A stretch of 64,000 nt of DNA, from NCBI GenBank assembly GCA_024404915.1, contig JAKSPJ010000004.1, positions 1-64,000 on the forward strand, in the 5' to 3' direction. Below, in pieces: positions 62,750 through 64,000 of the stretch; position 1 is the first letter of the stretch; each line of letters begins with the position of its first letter. The notes under the pieces are model-generated. The model was given only the letters and a program-made list of their open reading frames with translations, searched no databases and was not told where the DNA came from. The DNA is from Oscillospiraceae bacterium. Lineage in GTDB: Bacteria; Bacillota; Clostridia; Oscillospirales; Ruminococcaceae. Made by a program: the position numbers and the translations under genes.

Positions 62750-63700
62750 TTACAAATACCGGAGCAGTTCGTCACGCACAGCATCCAGACGAGTGTCTGC
62801 AATACCGAAATGCATGCCCTTCCAGGTCCATACGGCACGAGGAATATCATACTGCTCGAAGACAGCGTGGATGACCTTGAACCATGCCACAGTATCTTCC
62901 GGGGAGATATACTGGATAATGCCGTACTCACCACAGTACAAAGAAGTATTTTCAGCCTTCGCCTTTTCCAGCGCAGCTGCAAACATCTCTGTAAAATACT
63001 CAACTGTAGTGCCGCTTTCGGAAAAGGGCATACGGTCATCCGGATTAATCTCTGCTGCCCAGGTTGCACCCTGATGTGTGAATACCAGCGGTTCATAGCA
63101 ATGGAAATTATACATAACCTTTGCATCCTTCGGCGGATTCAGTGCAGGAACAGTTTTTACGCTGTTGTTGAAGTAGCTGCCCACCAGAATAATGGTATCC
63201 GGTGCATAGACACGAATCCGTGCAATACAGATATCTGCAATGCGGTTCCATGCATCAATGAATTCTGCATCTGTAACTTCATTGAGAAGCTCAAAAACAA
63301 TCTGCCCGGGACGGCTGCCATAGCGTTTTGCAAATGCCTCCCACAGCTGATAAAACATATTCTGATACTTTTCATTGTCGAAAAAACCGCTTTCGTTTTC
63401 TCCGCTGTCAAATGAGAAACCAGCGGTTTTGTGCAGGTCCAGAATGACTCTCATATTGTATTTTTCAGAAAGGGCAAATGCATTGTCCAGTCTTGAAAAA
63501 CCATCTTCAATGAGAGTGCCGTCATTATTCTGAAACAGATTGAAATCTACAGGAATGCGGATATGGTCAAAACCTAATCCGGCAATCTCTGCAAAATCCT
63601 GCTCTGTGATGAATGTGTCCAGATGCTCTTTGGTATAATCGCACTGAGACAGCCAGCCACCCAGATTGACACCTTTATGGATATTTAAACTTTTCAGCAT
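62750..63700 (-). CDS. Cytoplasmic GH5 glycoside hydrolase
   Basis: A 316-residue GH5 enzyme without signal peptide, linker or dockerin. It starts HKGVNLGGWLSQCDY, has HIRIPVDF, the acid/base Glu in FELLNEVTDAEF and the nucleophile Glu in LYCGEYGII, and ends AVWTWKGMHFGIAD. Similar short forms act as intracellular cellodextrinases or exo-beta-1,3-glucanases on imported oligosaccharides. It contrasts with the secreted cellulosomal GH5 at 27110. Single gene with its own terminator. Confidence 0.9.
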   Translation of the reverse strand: MLKSLNIHKGVNLGGWLSQCDYTKEHLDTFITEQDFAEIAGLGFDHIRIPVDFNLFQNNDGTLIEDGFSRLDNAFALSEKYNMRVILDLHKTAGFSFDSGENESGFFDNEKYQNMFYQLWEAFAKRYGSRPGQIVFELLNEVTDAEFIDAWNRIADICIARIRVYAPDTIILVGSYFNNSVKTVPALNPPKDAKVMYNFHCYEPLVFTHQGATWAAEINPDDRMPFSESGTTVEYFTEMFAAALEKAKAENTSLYCGEYGIIQYISPEDTVAWFKVIHAVFEQYDIPRAVWTWKGMHFGIADTRLDAVRDELLRYL

Positions 63701-63954
63701 AGCGGAAATCCTCCCTTATTTCGATATCATGATTGTATCATAACTTGCGGTTATGAACAATCAGCTGTATATCCTTCATATCATGATTTTAACTCAAACT
63801 GCCGAAGATCACAAATTCTTCATAAAAAGCGGCAATCCCATCTTTTTCTTGCCGCATACTCTATACGATATCACATGCCAAAACAAACGCCATCACCGAA
63901 AGTGATGGCGTTTTCTCATACTGCAGCCTGCTATGATTATCCTTGTACTGATTA
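63701..63954. other. Intergenic with bidirectional terminator
   Basis: No gene is seen. A hairpin at 63885-63913 (AAACGCCATCAC / GTGATGGCGTTT) has A/T flanks on both sides and probably ends a minus-strand gene entering from the right edge. Confidence 0.6.
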
Positions 63955-63999
63955 TCAAGCTTCAGATGATCGTTCTTTGGGTATCGGGAAGGGGTTGTT
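63955..63999 (-). CDS. Possible C-terminal end of a gene beyond the window
   Basis: On the minus strand a frame open to the window edge ends NNPFPIPKERSSEA-stop (TGA at 63955-63957), and a terminator hairpin follows 41 bases later. Fourteen residues are too few for a family call. Confidence 0.3.
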   Translation of the reverse strand, partial: NNPFPIPKERSSEA

Positions 64000-64000
64000 T

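Overview
The window looks like chromosomal DNA of a cellulosome-forming, strictly fermentative gut or rumen Ruminococcus (Bacillota, Oscillospirales). Seven secreted proteins carry type I dockerin modules (a DUF4353-type beta-helix protein, two SGNH esterases, a GH5 glucanase, a GH127, a GH43-CBM6 and a CE1 esterase). A fermentation operon holds adhE with two [FeFe] hydrogenases of the kind described in Ruminococcus albus (HydA2 and the sensory HydS). Shine-Dalgarno sites are strong and most promoters are plain sigma-A type with 17-bp spacers. The species cannot be fixed from the sequence alone.

Layout. 1-2.0 kb is AT-rich: the tail of a ThiF/TcdA-like gene, a rhodanese-TtcA fusion, a frameshifted hydE fragment and the 3' end of an IS3-type transposase. 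2.2-12 kb (minus strand) is a tightly packed probable operon ftsK - YgiQ-type radical SAM - lipoprotein - DUF3006 - BaiN-like flavoprotein - uvrA. 12-17 kb holds three dockerin proteins. 17-24 kb holds a Pro/Ala-rich repeat protein, a CPBP protease, a Sel1-like protein and an SH3-type lipoprotein. 24-29 kb has a cytoplasmic GH51 arabinofuranosidase, the hydrogenase maturase hydF and a dockerin GH5. 29-36.7 kb (minus strand) is a complete F1Fo ATP synthase operon (I-a-c-b-delta-alpha-gamma-beta-epsilon) with a trailing membrane protein. 37-44.2 kb (plus strand) is an arabinoxylan cluster: GH127, GH43-CBM6, CBM-dockerin-CE1. 44.2-46 kb is a decayed mobile-element region with a serine-recombinase 3' end. 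46-54.4 kb (minus strand) is a seven-gene adhE / kinase-like / two thioredoxin-fold ferredoxins / hydS / PP2C phosphatase / hydA2 unit under a Rex-like operator. 54.6-57.5 kb has a LysR regulator, a probable small RNA and a NYN-domain protein. 57.9-60.7 kb is a MacA/MacB-like pair without an ATPase. The end has a GNAT acetyltransferase, an SPFH protein and a cytosolic GH5.

How the genes fit together. The dockerin enzymes debranch and cut arabinoxylan and cellulose outside the cell. GH51 and the signal-less GH5 can finish imported oligosaccharides inside. AdhE and HydA2 dispose of reductant as ethanol and H2. HydS, the phosphatase and the kinase-like protein form a candidate H2/redox signalling module, and the Rex-like box adds NADH/NAD control. 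HydF serves hydrogenase maturation, but the local hydE is broken, so an intact copy must exist elsewhere if these hydrogenases are active. The ATP synthase c subunit has a two-carboxylate motif that suggests Na+ coupling. The least expected items are the HydS signalling operon, an apparent small RNA with four UUCCCC motifs, the ten-copy 'DVLxQFxIP' repeat protein, and recombinase-derived terminator repeats scattered between genes.
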